DNA of 64,000 bases from assembly GCF_900232995.1 (NCBI RefSeq), contig NZ_OCVX01000003.1, positions 310,660 through 374,659 of the forward strand, read 5' to 3'. Below the pieces are notes generated by a model. The model had not been told where the DNA came from. It saw only the letters and a program-made list of their open reading frames with translations, and did no database searches. How positions within the stretch are numbered: the first letter of the stretch is position 1; every line of letters starts with the position of its first letter. The DNA comes from Mycobacterium simulans. Lineage in GTDB: Bacteria; Actinomycetota; Actinomycetes; Mycobacteriales; Mycobacteriaceae. This document shows positions 53,307 to 63,067 of the stretch, piece by piece. Made by a program: the position numbers and the translations under genes.

Positions 53307-54020
53307 TCACCCTGACAACTGCTTGCGAATGAGCGGTGCGATCCGGTCCGCCAGATACGCGTGCCCTTCGTCGTTGGGGTGCACCCCATCAGCGCCGATC
53401 AGGTCGGGCCTATCGACAAACCATCGGTCCTCGATCGGATCGACGAACGCCGCTCGTGCTGCTCGGGCCGCGGCGTTGAGGACGTCGCGAATCTGCAGCA
53501 TGGAGCCAGGCACGTCAGCGGTTGGCCATGGCGGTCCGATCACCAGGATCTTCGCGGTCGACGCCAAACGGTGAGCCAAATCGAAGGTCGCGCTGGCCCT
53601 TTCGGCCAGTAGCTCGGGATCTATTGGATGCAAGCCCTGGTCGTTGCGGGAGCCGAAAAATACCACCAGCACGTCGTCGGGGTGGACCGCCCTGGCCGTC
53701 AGATCCTCGAAGACGCTGCCGTGATCACCGGGCACGGCGTAGCCGGCTCTGCCCTCGGCTGCCACGTCGGCCGCGATCCGCAGGCCCCGCGCATCAAGCC
53801 GCTGCCAGGCGCGAGCGGTCCATGATTGCGGGCCCACGCCGCCCTCATCGGTGCCGGTTGTATAGGAGTCGCCGATCACTGCGACGTGGTTTAGCCGGTA
53901 ATCCAGGGTCAGTGCGTCGTAGCCGCGCACGCGCCCCGGGTGCGGCGGATATTGCAAGACCACGCCGGCCAGCACAGTGAGACCCATGACGAACCCGGAA
54001 AGTCGGGCCAGACGACTCAC
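53307..54020 (-). CDS. Exported SGNH/GDSL hydrolase-like protein (Rv0518-like)
   Basis: A 237-residue protein. An N-terminal hydrophobic segment (LSGFVMGLTVLAGVVL) is a signal or anchor. Block I is VAVIGDSYTTGTDEGG, block III FFGSRNDQG, and block V DGVHPNDEGH, giving a Ser-Gly-Asn-His set. It probably acts on acyl groups in the envelope and pairs with the separate acyltransferase next to it. GTG 54020 is used as start. Confidence 0.85.
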   Translation of the reverse strand: MSRLARLSGFVMGLTVLAGVVLQYPPHPGRVRGYDALTLDYRLNHVAVIGDSYTTGTDEGGVGPQSWTARAWQRLDARGLRIAADVAAEGRAGYAVPGDHGSVFEDLTARAVHPDDVLVVFFGSRNDQGLHPIDPELLAERASATFDLAHRLASTAKILVIGPPWPTADVPGSMLQIRDVLNAAARAARAAFVDPIEDRWFVDRPDLIGADGVHPNDEGHAYLADRIAPLIRKQLSG

Positions 54021-54145
54021 TACCACCTCCACGGTGAACGGCTCCACAGTTGACGGGAAACGTGGCGGCAACCAAATCAACGGAATCGTACGAGGAAACC
54101 GACACGAAATTGCCGTCAACGCGTGTGATCTACACCAGCAGCTGG

Positions 54146-55378
54146 TCACACCGCGCGGGCCGAAACCCCTTCCAGCCCACCATCGATTTGGTGCAGCTTG
54201 GTATTGCCCGACTCCGCTGGCTCGGCCCTGGAGTCCACGGCTCTGACGTCGACCATCCGGCGCATCCAACGCCGGGCGGGCTCTTCGACGAAGTGATACA
54301 GCAGGATCGCGGCACCGACCGCGATCGCGAGCAGACCAACGACATTCCACTTCCACGGGTTGTCATGCGGCGTGAGCTCGAATTGTGCTACGGCCCATCC
54401 CCAAGCGGTATGCACCAGCTCGTGCACCATGTAGAGGCAGAACGAAATCTCCCCGCCGTAAACCATGAGCCGTGTCGACAGCAGCCCGGGCAGGCTGCCC
54501 ACCCCGACCGCCAGCGTTATCACCAACGGAACGAACAGGACGTCAACCACTCCCCCGCTGTCCACGACTCCGGTGATCGGATATGTGTCAAACAGGTAGA
54601 GGATTCCCACAACGGCGACGATCAGCAGTGCGGAACAGTACCCGGCGATGCGCCGAGCGCGATCGGTCAGCCGCAACCTGCGCACGGCGGCAGCGGCCAA
54701 CGCGCCCGCGATGAATTGCGTCACAATTCGCGGCAGCCAGCTCCACGGTGTGTAGAACTGGCCGCTGGCCAACAACAGCACTACTGGCGGCAACGACGCC
54801 GCTATGGCCAGCCAGATCAGGCTCCGCGCCCTCGTAGCATGCATCATCCTGAAAATCACCAGCACGATCAGACCGAAGAGCAGGTACGCCAGCCATTCCG
54901 CGCTGATCGACCAGGCCGGCCCATCCCAGCTGGACCCGTCGAAATACGGCTGAAACCACAACTGCACCAGCAGGACCTGGCGTATGTAGCTGGTCGCGGT
55001 GAGCTGACTCGCCTCGGGCAGCGGCACATGACCGACGTGGAGGGTGAGGATCACCAACACCGCGGCGAGGTGCAATGTGACCAGGTACACCGGCCACACC
55101 CTGGCCAGCCGCAGCCACAGGAAGTGCAGGGTGGCGCGCGCCGACCACGACCGGCCCATGCGGTCGAGGTAGTTCCAGGTCAGCACAAACCCGCTGAGAA
55201 TGAAGAACAAGTCGACGCCCTGCGCGCCACAGTTCAGCACCGGCGCGAGGGCCTCACGGAAATCGGGCGACGCATCGTCCAACATCGGCCGGAAGTGAAA
55301 CAACACCACCCACACCGCGGCCACGATGCGAAGTCCGGTCAGGGCCTTGATCTCTCCCTTGATTTCTCCGGTGCGCAC
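54146..55378 (-). CDS. Membrane O-acyltransferase (Rv0517-like)
   Basis: A 410-residue acyltransferase-3 protein with about ten helices. KALTGLRIVAAVWVVLFHFRP holds the catalytic His, and GVDLFFILSGFVLTWNYL the second conserved block; SWDGPAWSISAEWLAYLLFG is the third. It has no SGNH domain, but an SGNH gene lies next to it, so the two functions that are fused in the gene at 50917 are split here. Confidence 0.88.
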   Translation of the reverse strand: MRTGEIKGEIKALTGLRIVAAVWVVLFHFRPMLDDASPDFREALAPVLNCGAQGVDLFFILSGFVLTWNYLDRMGRSWSARATLHFLWLRLARVWPVYLVTLHLAAVLVILTLHVGHVPLPEASQLTATSYIRQVLLVQLWFQPYFDGSSWDGPAWSISAEWLAYLLFGLIVLVIFRMMHATRARSLIWLAIAASLPPVVLLLASGQFYTPWSWLPRIVTQFIAGALAAAAVRRLRLTDRARRIAGYCSALLIVAVVGILYLFDTYPITGVVDSGGVVDVLFVPLVITLAVGVGSLPGLLSTRLMVYGGEISFCLYMVHELVHTAWGWAVAQFELTPHDNPWKWNVVGLLAIAVGAAILLYHFVEEPARRWMRRMVDVRAVDSRAEPAESGNTKLHQIDGGLEGVSARAV

Positions 55379-55659
55379 AATGCTCTTTCCGGGCTCAGCC
55401 CGTTTCGGGCTCTGCTATTTGGTCCACCATCAGTTCGGCTGACCGGGCAATCTGGCCTTCTTGCAAGCCCCCCGACATAGCAACCGGCAGCCAACGCAGC
55501 CTAACAGCACCACCACCCGAATCGCCTCACGCGCGCGCGAGCACCCCCAAAGCCGCTTCTTAGCAAAGAGTTAGACGCGGTTTTCGGTCTCCTTAGATTT
55601 TGCGGGCACCGTTGACGACAAGTCTGGTCGGCGTTACGCCAAGGGGAATGGGGCTGCTC

Positions 55660-56121
55660 ATGAGCATCGCGATCACCACGTCGAGCGCCATGGCTCGGCA
55701 CGGAAACGGCATATACGACTGCAGTGGCGCTCAGGTTCGGGCTCACTGCCGCCACCTAGCAACCGTGGTGACCGTCCGAGGAATTGTCGACGCCGTCAAT
55801 GTCGAGCGGGTCAGTGAATACATTCGGCGTTTCGTCCTCGGAAGTAATCCCGTGATCCTCGACATGAGTGACGTGAGTCACTTCGGTGCCGCCGGTATCT
55901 CACTGCTGTACATGCTCGATGAGGAGTGTGCCGCCGTCGGGGTCGAATGGACGTTGGTGGCGAGTCCTCCGGTCATGGAGCGGCTAGGTGACCCGGAAGC
56001 CGACGGAGCCGAGCCCATGTTTCCGACCGCGCGCTCAGTACACGATGCGCTGCACAACCTCGCCGACGCCATCGCCAGCCGCCGTCAGCTGGTGTTACCG
56101 CTCATCAGGAAGACGGCCTAG
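55660..56121 (+). CDS. STAS-domain anti-anti-sigma factor (Rv0516c-like)
   Basis: A 153-residue protein. The STAS core LATVVTVRGIVDAVNVERV and VILDMSDVSHFGAAGISLLYML matches mycobacterial SigF-network anti-anti-sigma factors. The usual phospho-Ser region has Gly-Ala-Ala-Gly-Ile-Ser. In M. tuberculosis the PknD kinase phosphorylates a Thr at position 2 of Rv0516c; here residue 2 is Ser. The start is ATG 55660 by alignment; ATG 55648 is possible. Overlaps the convergent Rv0514-like gene by 17 bases. Confidence 0.85.
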   Translation: MSIAITTSSAMARHGNGIYDCSGAQVRAHCRHLATVVTVRGIVDAVNVERVSEYIRRFVLGSNPVILDMSDVSHFGAAGISLLYMLDEECAAVGVEWTLVASPPVMERLGDPEADGAEPMFPTARSVHDALHNLADAIASRRQLVLPLIRKTA

Positions 56122-56353
56122 AGCGGCGCAGCCGGGTCATCCCCACCACCGCGAATACCCCGGCGACGGTTGCCAGCATCAGGGTCAGCACTAGCTGCTG
56201 CGGATGGTAGACCACCGATGTGGTGGCCGGCTGCCCGTCGACGACTGGCGCGACTACCACCGTGCTACGCGTGTACAACCAACTGATCGCGGTGGCGACC
56301 AGCGCGAGACCGGCGCAGCCAAGCTCAACTAGCCCTCGGTAGCGGGCGATCAC
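56105..56353 (-). CDS. Small membrane protein (Rv0514-like)
   Basis: An 82-residue protein with two helices (LGCAGLALVATAISWLY and LVLTLMLATVAGVFAVVGM) and an extracytoplasmic loop. Its ATG overlaps the DUF3093-like stop (ATGA). It is the last gene in the hemA operon direction. Function unknown. Confidence 0.75.
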   Translation of the reverse strand: MIARYRGLVELGCAGLALVATAISWLYTRSTVVVAPVVDGQPATTSVVYHPQQLVLTLMLATVAGVFAVVGMTRLRRSRPSS

Positions 56354-56922
56354 TGCGGTGAGTCCTCCTCGTTATCGGCGACATCGGCGACCTCCGATGC
56401 GGGGCGGACCCGCTCCTCGACCAATGGCATCAGCGCCGCCCGAAGGTGGCGATGACGACGCGCCCATGCCTGCGCGGTGCGCCCCTCGGTCAGCTTCAGA
56501 CCGATGCCAACCCGGCCACGCGGTAACCCGACCAGTTCGCCCAGCGCCCGCGCCGACTGCCACCTCGCCAGCGGCTTGCCGGAAGCCAGCGAATTCTCGG
56601 GCTCCGGAAACACTTTGACGATTTCGGACACCAGGACGGTCTCGGTGCCCTGGCGTAGGGCGTCCTCGGTCAGCTCAACCGAGGTGTGAATGCGCGCGGC
56701 TTTGACCTGCAGTCCGACGAACGCCGACACCAGCACCAGAAAGATCAGCGGAACCACCAGCGATACCGGAGCGCCGCTGGATTTCTGGACGAAAATCAGC
56801 GACACCGCCGACAGCGGCCCGGCCAGCACCCAATACCAGCTGGCGCCGCATTCGTAGAACAACGGCTTGGTTCTGGTGTCCCCCGCTGGCGGGTCCCCTG
56901 GCCTCATCGCAGCCTCCGTCAT
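56350..56922 (-). CDS. Membrane protein of DUF3093 type (Rv0513-like)
   Basis: A 190-residue protein: an N-terminal cytosolic tail, two helices (about residues 30-50 and 55-75), then a cytosolic domain starting VKAARIHTSVELTEDALRQG. The layout suggests a PH-like domain (DUF3093). The ATG overlaps the hemB stop. Unknown role. Confidence 0.7.
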   Translation of the reverse strand: MTEAAMRPGDPPAGDTRTKPLFYECGASWYWVLAGPLSAVSLIFVQKSSGAPVSLVVPLIFLVLVSAFVGLQVKAARIHTSVELTEDALRQGTETVLVSEIVKVFPEPENSLASGKPLARWQSARALGELVGLPRGRVGIGLKLTEGRTAQAWARRHRHLRAALMPLVEERVRPASEVADVADNEEDSPQ

Positions 56923-57908
56923 GACAGCCAGCTTGCCGCATCCGCGGCCCAGTAGGTGAGCACGACGTCGGCCCCGGCACGCCTGATGCTGGTCAGCGAC
57001 TCCAGCGCCGCGGCACGCTCGTCGATCCAGTTGTTGGCCGCTGCCGCGCAAATCATCGCGTACTCCCCCGAGACTTGATAGGCGGCCACCGGCACCGACG
57101 AGACCTCCGCGGCGGCCGCCACGACGTCGAGGTACCCCAAGGCGGGTTTGACCATGATGATGTCGGCGCCCTCGTCGAGGTCCAGCTCGATCTCGCGCAC
57201 TGCCTCCCTGGCGTTGCCTGGCTCCTGCTGGTATGTGCGCCGGTCCCCCGACAGGCTGGAGCTCACCGCTTCGCGGAACGGTCCGTAGAACGCCGAGGCG
57301 AACTTCGCGGCATAAGCCAGGATCACCACATCGATGTAACCGGCGGCGTCCAGGCCGTCCCGGATGGCGCCAACCTGGCCATCCATCATCCCGCTCGGTC
57401 CCACCACGTGTGCCCCGGATTGCGCTTGGGCCACAGCCAGTTCCACGTAGCGCTTGACAGTGGCGTCGTTATCGACCCGGCCCCGCGCGTCGAGGACGCC
57501 GCAGTGCCCGTGGTCGGTGAACTCGTCGAGGCAGGTGTCCGCCATCAACACCGTGGCGTCGCCGAGATCCTTGGACAGGTTACGCAGGGCGACGTTGAGG
57601 ATGCCGTCGGGATCGGTGCCGGCCGAGCCCGACGCGTCCTTGTCTTCCTCGCGCGGCACACCGAAGAGCATCAGCCCGCCGACACCGGCGGCGACGGCGT
57701 CTGCGGCGGCGCTGCGTAACGAATCCACGGTGTGCTGCACCACGCCTGGCATAGAAGGGATGGGTCGCGATTCCGATATCCCGTCGGCGACGAACATCGG
57801 CAGCACCAAATGCCTAGGCTCCAAAGAGGTTTGCGCCACCAAGCGCCTTAAAGCCGGGGTGGAGCGGAGCCGGCGCGGTCGCTGCCGCGGGAAGGCACCC
57901 ATGCTCAT
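56919..57908 (-). CDS. hemB: Porphobilinogen synthase HemB
   Basis: A 329-residue enzyme, the length of M. tuberculosis HemB. It joins two 5-aminolevulinates to porphobilinogen. LMADTCLDEFTDHGHCGVL is the metal-binding region; the two active-site Lys are in AYAAKFASAFYGPFR and IMVKPALGYLD. ATG 57908 is chosen by homology. Confidence 0.93.
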   Translation of the reverse strand: MSMGAFPRQRPRRLRSTPALRRLVAQTSLEPRHLVLPMFVADGISESRPIPSMPGVVQHTVDSLRSAAADAVAAGVGGLMLFGVPREEDKDASGSAGTDPDGILNVALRNLSKDLGDATVLMADTCLDEFTDHGHCGVLDARGRVDNDATVKRYVELAVAQAQSGAHVVGPSGMMDGQVGAIRDGLDAAGYIDVVILAYAAKFASAFYGPFREAVSSSLSGDRRTYQQEPGNAREAVREIELDLDEGADIIMVKPALGYLDVVAAAAEVSSVPVAAYQVSGEYAMICAAAANNWIDERAAALESLTSIRRAGADVVLTYWAADAASWLS

Positions 57909-58000
57909 TCGTAGCCGCGAGCGTGCGCAAAATGCCAGCCCCGACGGCGTGTCGGAGTACAAACACGCACGCTCGCCGCACGGGGGTAGGCAGCCACTAG

Positions 58001-59689
58001 CTAGCGCCTGCGGCTCTTCTTGCGCGGCGGGGGCAACGCACCCTCGGCGCGCAGCCGGGCGGCATGTTCGGCCAGCACGTCAACCAACGGGCCCACGGCG
58101 GCGGTCTCGGGCTGGACATCCACCCGAAGCCCGAATTCGGCGGCGGTCTCCGCGGTCTTGGGGCCGATGCACGCGATGATGGTGCGCGCGTGCGGCTTGC
58201 CGGCAATGCCGACCAGGTTTCGCACCGTCGAACTCGACGTGAAGCACACCGCGTCGAAGCCGCCGGTCTTGATCATTTCCCGGGTCGTCGCCGGCGGCGG
58301 AGCCGCCCGCACGGTCCGGTATGCGGTGACGTCCTCGATCTCCCAGCCCCGATCTCGCAGTCCCTCGGCCAGCGTCTCGGTTGCGATGTCGGCGCGCGGC
58401 AGCAAAACCCGGTTTACCGGGTCGAAAACACTGTCATAGGGCGGGAATTCGTCCAGCAGACCCAACGACGACTGTTCCCCTGCGGGCACCAGCTCGGGGC
58501 TGATCCCGAAGGCGCGCACCCGGTCTGCCGTCGACTCGCCAACGCACGCGATCTTGACCCCGGAGAATGCGCGGGCATCCAAACCGAATTCGCCGAACTT
58601 CTCCCACACCGCACGCACCGCGTTGGTGGAGGTGAACACCACCCACTGGAATCGACCGTCGACCAGGCCCTTGACGGCGCGTTCCATCTGCGCCGGGCTG
58701 CGCGGCGGCTCGACGGCGATGGTCGGAACTTCGACCGGCAGCGCGCCGTATGACGTCAGCCGTTCGCTCATCTCGCCGGCCTGGTCCTTGGTGCGCGGCA
58801 CCAGTACGGTCCAGCCGTACAGCGCCCGGCTCTCCCACCAGTTGAGCTTTGCCCGGCTGCTCACCGTCTTGCCGATGGTCACCACTAGCGGCCCGGTTTG
58901 CGGGTCGCGTCCGTTTGCCGCAGCCACGGGGTCGGCGCCGCTCAGGACGGCTGGGTCGGTCAGCCCCTGCAGGGTGGTTTCGACCGAGCGCTGCTGACAG
59001 GTCGTCCCTTGTGCGGTTACCACGCACGGAGTTGTCTCGGCCAGCTCGTGGTCGATCAGGGTGCGGGCGGCGTCGGCCAGCTGCGATGCGGTCGCCTGCA
59101 GGATCAGCGGTCCGGGGGCCGCTGCCAGCGCCTCCCAGTCGGTGTCTTTGGGGGCGCCGCGCACATCGGCAACCGTGTGCGAAGAGCCCAGCGGCAATCC
59201 CGCATAGGTCGGTACCGCGCTGGTGGCGGCCAGGCCGGGCACGATCTCGATGTGCAGGTGGCTGCGGGCGACGGCGTTCACCTCGCTAATCACCGCGTCC
59301 ACCGACAGCGGATCACCGGCCACCAGTCTCACGACGTCGACGCCGGAACGGGCCTCGGCGGTCAGAATCTTGGCGACTTCGGCGGGGTCACCCACCGCCG
59401 GACGGATGTCAGGGCCACCCGACACCACCGTGCAAGCGCCCTCTCCGTCGGAGGATGCCCCCGACGCGTCGCCGTTTTCGGCCGCTGCAGCGGCGGGCGC
59501 CGGACCCGAAACCGGCGGCAGGTCCTTGCCGATCAACGCCAGCACCGCCTCGGGTACGTCAAGGTCTGTGAACACTAAGGCGGCGTTCGCCAGGACCGTG
59601 GCGGCCCGGGTGGTCAGTAGACCGGGGTCGCCGGGACCGGAGCCCACGAACGTGATGTGGCCCGGCCTCGGCTTACGCCCTCGCGTCAT
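58001..59689 (-). CDS. hemD: Fused uroporphyrinogen-III methyltransferase/synthase HemD
   Basis: A 562-residue fusion. The first 260 residues resemble a SAM uroporphyrinogen methyltransferase (FVGSGPGDPGLLTTRAA), with VRLVAGDPLSVDAV and VPGLAATSAVPTYAGLPL; an acidic low-complexity insert lies near residue 75. The second half is uroporphyrinogen-III synthase (VLVPRTKDQAGEMSERL, VFTSTNAVRAV, ACIGPKTAETAAEFG). It inverts ring D of hydroxymethylbilane. ATG 59689 is used, with ATG 59692 directly before it. Confidence 0.92.
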   Translation of the reverse strand: MTRGRKPRPGHITFVGSGPGDPGLLTTRAATVLANAALVFTDLDVPEAVLALIGKDLPPVSGPAPAAAAAENGDASGASSDGEGACTVVSGGPDIRPAVGDPAEVAKILTAEARSGVDVVRLVAGDPLSVDAVISEVNAVARSHLHIEIVPGLAATSAVPTYAGLPLGSSHTVADVRGAPKDTDWEALAAAPGPLILQATASQLADAARTLIDHELAETTPCVVTAQGTTCQQRSVETTLQGLTDPAVLSGADPVAAANGRDPQTGPLVVTIGKTVSSRAKLNWWESRALYGWTVLVPRTKDQAGEMSERLTSYGALPVEVPTIAVEPPRSPAQMERAVKGLVDGRFQWVVFTSTNAVRAVWEKFGEFGLDARAFSGVKIACVGESTADRVRAFGISPELVPAGEQSSLGLLDEFPPYDSVFDPVNRVLLPRADIATETLAEGLRDRGWEIEDVTAYRTVRAAPPPATTREMIKTGGFDAVCFTSSSTVRNLVGIAGKPHARTIIACIGPKTAETAAEFGLRVDVQPETAAVGPLVDVLAEHAARLRAEGALPPPRKKSRRR

Positions 59690-59711
59690 CATTGTCGCTC
59701 CCACGTCTCAC

Positions 59712-60662
59712 TCAAATACTTCCTCGCGCGGGGTCTTGCCGCGCTCCCCGCATCAGCTCCCGTGCGCCCAGCTCGAACAGCTCCGCGGCGACCGAGAGCC
59801 CCAGCTCTCGTGCCCGACCGGAAGTGCCGATGCCGGACGCGCGGATCACGTCGGATCCGTCCAGCGCCGCCACGCAGCCGCGCAGCGACAGCTCTTCGAA
59901 GACCCGCCCGTCCTCATCGATGGACTCGACCACTTCCGCGATCGCGCCCACCGGTGCGGAGCAACCGGCCTCCAATTCGGCCAGCAAGGCTCGCTCCGCG
60001 GTGACGGCCGCTCGCGTGTCGGCGTCGTCCAACTCCGCCAACACTGCCGCCAACCGGCTGTCACCGGCGCGGCATTCGACCGCGAGCGCGCCTTGGGCCG
60101 GTGCTGGCAACATCTGTACCGGCTCCAACGTCTCGGTGACGTCATCGAGGCGGCCCAGCCGGGCTAGACCTGCCCGGGCCACCACGATGGCGTCTAGATC
60201 ACCACTGCTTACCCTGTTCAACCTGGTATCTAGGTTGCCTCGTAGGGGGCGGATTTCCAAACCGAGACCCAATGCCCTAAGCTGTGCTGCCCGCCGCGGC
60301 GAGGATGTCCCCACCACGGAACCGGGCGGCAATTCGCCGAGGACCAGCCCGTCGCGGGCGACAACGGCATCCCGAGGGTCATTCCTCGGGGGAATCGCCG
60401 CCACCGTGAACCTCGGGTCGGCCGCGGTGGGCAAGTCCTTGTACGAGTGCACAGCGGCATCGACGCGGCCATCCTCGATGGCCTCACGCAGCGCGGTGGT
60501 GAAGACGCCCACACCGAGATCGGCGATCGGCGCCGACGATCGGTCGCCCGCGGTGCTGATGGTCACCAGCTCCGCGGGATGACCGTTGGCGATGAGGGCG
60601 TCTCTCACGGTCGCGGCCTGGGTCGTAGCCAGCAGGCTGCCCCGAGTGCCTATCCGGATCAC
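59712..60662 (-). CDS. hemC: Hydroxymethylbilane synthase HemC
   Basis: A 316-residue porphobilinogen deaminase. [14 protein letters not shown] is the N-terminal signature, VHSYKDLPT holds the active Asp-loop Lys region, and [12 protein letters not shown] has the Cys that binds the dipyrromethane cofactor. GTG 60662 matches the M. tuberculosis start; TTG 60671 would add three residues. Confidence 0.93.
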   Translation of the reverse strand: MIRIGTRGSLLATTQAATVRDALIANGHPAELVTISTAGDRSSAPIADLGVGVFTTALREAIEDGRVDAAVHSYKDLPTAADPRFTVAAIPPRNDPRDAVVARDGLVLGELPPGSVVGTSSPRRAAQLRALGLGLEIRPLRGNLDTRLNRVSSGDLDAIVVARAGLARLGRLDDVTETLEPVQMLPAPAQGALAVECRAGDSRLAAVLAELDDADTRAAVTAERALLAELEAGCSAPVGAIAEVVESIDEDGRVFEELSLRGCVAALDGSDVIRASGIGTSGRARELGLSVAAELFELGARELMRGARQDPARGSI

Positions 60663-60675
60663 GTCGGCCAATCAG

Positions 60676-62043
60676 TTACTCAGCAGACGTCTTCGGGCTG
60701 TCGAATCCGGTTGATACAACTGGTAATTCACCGGCAGTCGCAACGGCATCGACGGCGGTCTGGTCTAGTTCGAAAAGCTCGCGCAGCGCCTCGGCATAGC
60801 TGTCGCCGCCGGGGGCACTGGCAAGTTGCTTGATCCGTACGGTGGGCGCGTGCAGCAGCTTGTCCACCACCCGCCGAACCGTGCGGGCCACCTCTTCGCG
60901 CTCGGCGCTCTCCAAGCCAGGTAGTCGGTTGTCCAGGCGCAACAGCTCCGCTTCGACCACATCGGCGGCGCGCTGGCGCAGCGCGGTAACCGTCGGGGTG
61001 ACCTCGGCCATCCGCTGTCCTACCAGGTAGGCAGCGACTTCGGCGGCGACGATGTGGCGCGCCGCGTCGACGTCGGCGGCCGCGGCGTGAGCGGACGGCT
61101 CATACTGCACACGGTCCACATCGATCACCCAAACACCGGGCAGTCCGGCCACCGCGGGATCGACGTCACGCGGCATGCCCAGATCACATATCACCAGCGG
61201 GTGAGTTGCCTCATCTCGTTGTGCGGCGGCGAGCCCGTGGTGCACGTCGGCAAGCGACACCACCGGGCTCACTGCTCCGGTACAGCTGACCACCACGTCG
61301 GCGGTGGCCAACGCGTCGGGCAAGCGGTCCAGCGTCAACGCTTCGGCCGACACACCTGATTCGCGAATCTTGCGCGCCAACCGCAACGCCCGGGACGACG
61401 ACCGATTGAGCACCTGGATTCCCCCGATGCCGGCGCGGGTCAGATGTGCTGCCGTCAGGGCACCCATGGCACCCGCGCCGACGACCACAGCGGACTTGCC
61501 CGCCAGCCCGCCCAATTTGCGGTCGGCCATTCCGAGGGCGACCGACACCACCGAGGCACCGGCGGCGTCGATGGCGGTTTCGGAGTGCACCCGCTTGCCG
61601 ACCGACAGCGCCCGTTGGGCTAGCTCGTGCAGCACCCGGCCGACGGTGTGGTTGGCCTCAGCGCTGGCATATGCGCGCCGCACCTGACCAAGCACCTGTT
61701 GCTCGCCGACAACCGCCGAATCCAGGCCGCTGGCCACCGCGAACAGGTGCTCGACGGCGGCCTCGCTGTAGCGGACGTAGGCGTATTTGGTCAGGTCACC
61801 CATCGACATACCGGAGTATTCCGACAGCACCTGCCCAATTACCGTCAGCCCACCGTGGAACGCTTCGACCACGGCATAGACCTCAACCCGGTTGCACGTC
61901 GACAGCACCATGGCCTCGGTTACCAGCGGCGACTGCAGCACCCGGTCGACGATCTTGCCTTGATCGGACTCTTCGATGCTGAGTTGTTCGAGGACGGAGA
62001 CCGGCGCACTACGGTGCGAAACTCCGAAGAGCAAGACGCTCAC
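60676..62043 (-). CDS. hemA: Glutamyl-tRNA reductase HemA
   Basis: A 455-residue enzyme that reduces glutamyl-tRNA(Glu) to glutamate-1-semialdehyde. [15 protein letters not shown] is the family signature, [14 protein letters not shown] holds the catalytic Cys, and [14 protein letters not shown] is the NADPH-binding loop. The C-terminal dimerisation domain follows. It starts at GTG 62043 and heads the hemACDB run. Confidence 0.93.
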   Translation of the reverse strand: MSVLLFGVSHRSAPVSVLEQLSIEESDQGKIVDRVLQSPLVTEAMVLSTCNRVEVYAVVEAFHGGLTVIGQVLSEYSGMSMGDLTKYAYVRYSEAAVEHLFAVASGLDSAVVGEQQVLGQVRRAYASAEANHTVGRVLHELAQRALSVGKRVHSETAIDAAGASVVSVALGMADRKLGGLAGKSAVVVGAGAMGALTAAHLTRAGIGGIQVLNRSSSRALRLARKIRESGVSAEALTLDRLPDALATADVVVSCTGAVSPVVSLADVHHGLAAAQRDEATHPLVICDLGMPRDVDPAVAGLPGVWVIDVDRVQYEPSAHAAAADVDAARHIVAAEVAAYLVGQRMAEVTPTVTALRQRAADVVEAELLRLDNRLPGLESAEREEVARTVRRVVDKLLHAPTVRIKQLASAPGGDSYAEALRELFELDQTAVDAVATAGELPVVSTGFDSPKTSAE

Positions 62044-62121
62044 GGCAGCATCACCTGGCCAGCTCCCTTGCTTTTTCCCAGTAAGTGAACTGGTGTCTAC
62101 GGTAGACGTTTGTCAGCTGGG

Positions 62122-62403
62122 CTACCAAATATCGGTGCCGGCAAGATCCGCGCGCAGCCGGGCCTCGTCGACCTCCCAATAGCTGTGCTCACGGCCGTTA
62201 AGCAGGATCACCGGCAACCGGTCGCCAAACTCGGCCCGCAGTTCAGGGTTGCCCGCCGCCGCCGCGCCATCGACATCGGTTGTCGACAGGTCAAAGCCCA
62301 GCTCAGCGGCCAGTTCGGCCAGCCGGGCGTGGGCCCGCCGGCAGATCACGCACCCGTCGCGCGTCAACAGCTCCACCTGCGGCCGGCCTTGGGATTGGCT
62401 CAT
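62122..62403 (-). CDS. Glutaredoxin-like protein (Rv0508-like)
   Basis: A 93-residue thioredoxin-fold protein with the site RDGCVICRRAH (CVIC) and a LPVILLNG cis-Pro motif, typical of the DUF836 group. It is upstream of hemA in the same direction with 78 bases between. Possibly involved in thiol redox control; unknown partner. Confidence 0.85.
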   Translation of the reverse strand: MSQSQGRPQVELLTRDGCVICRRAHARLAELAAELGFDLSTTDVDGAAAAGNPELRAEFGDRLPVILLNGREHSYWEVDEARLRADLAGTDIW

Positions 62404-62472
62404 GGCACCAGTGTGGCAGTTGCGGTCTGCCGGTGAATTGCGGCCGTGCCGGGCCGCCGCTAGGTTGCCGCT

Positions 62473-62784
62473 GTGGCCGCTGACGACAACCTGCGGGTAG
62501 ACCCGCTGGTGATGCATGGTTTTGCCGAGGCGCTGGCTGGTGGTGCGGCGGATTTGCGGAGTCGGTTGGCGGAGCTTGACGGCCGGGTCGGCGAGATGCT
62601 GGGCGGCTGGCGCGGCGCGTCGGGAAGCGCCTACACCGCAGCCTGGGAGCTGTGGCATCGCGGGGCCGACGAAGTGCAGCTGGGCTTGTCGATCTTGGCG
62701 CAGTCGCTGGCTCAGGCCGGTGTGGGTTACCGCCAGAACGAAGCGGCAGCGCAGCAAGCGCTGCGAGTGGTTGGCGATGCCTGA
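62473..62784 (+). CDS. EsxF-like WXG100 protein
   Basis: A 103-residue helical hairpin protein. MLGGWRGASGSAYTAAWELW holds the WxG turn and has the sequence style of EsxF (Rv3905c), and the C-terminus AGVGYRQNEAAAQQAL matches too. In M. tuberculosis EsxF and EsxE flank the toxin gene cpnT. Starts at GTG 62473 and overlaps the EsxE-like gene by 8 bases. Confidence 0.88.
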   Translation: MAADDNLRVDPLVMHGFAEALAGGAADLRSRLAELDGRVGEMLGGWRGASGSAYTAAWELWHRGADEVQLGLSILAQSLAQAGVGYRQNEAAAQQALRVVGDA

Positions 62785-63067
62785 GGCTTTTCGGGTGGAT
62801 CCGGAGGCGTTGGCCGATGCGGTGCAGCAGATGGCGGAGTTTCAACGCTATGCCGAAAGCATGCTCACCGAAATCGACTCTCTGATCAGCAATTTGCACA
62901 CGACGTGGTCAGGGGAAGCCGCGGCCGCCCATGCCGAGGCGCATCGGCACTGGGCCGCGGGCGAGGCGATGATGCGCGAGGCATTGGCTCGGTTGCGGAC
63001 CGTCGGCGCGACCGCGCATGCCAACTACACCGGCGCGATGTCGACGAATTTGAATATGTGGTCATGA
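62777..63067 (+). CDS. EsxE-like WXG100 protein
   Basis: A 96-residue partner. LHTTWSGEAAAAHAEAHRHWAAGEAMM has the WxG turn, and the tail HANYTGAMSTNLNMWS is nearly that of EsxE (Rv3904c). The pair is expected to form a heterodimer secreted by an ESX system; EsxE-EsxF are reported to form membrane pores. No cpnT follows; the next gene is a PE gene. Confidence 0.88.
   Translation: MPEAFRVDPEALADAVQQMAEFQRYAESMLTEIDSLISNLHTTWSGEAAAAHAEAHRHWAAGEAMMREALARLRTVGATAHANYTGAMSTNLNMWS

Noticed and set aside
55560..55625. SigF-type promoter ahead of the STAS gene
   Set aside because: A GGTTT and a GGGCA are present, but the 20-base spacing is too long for the SigF consensus.
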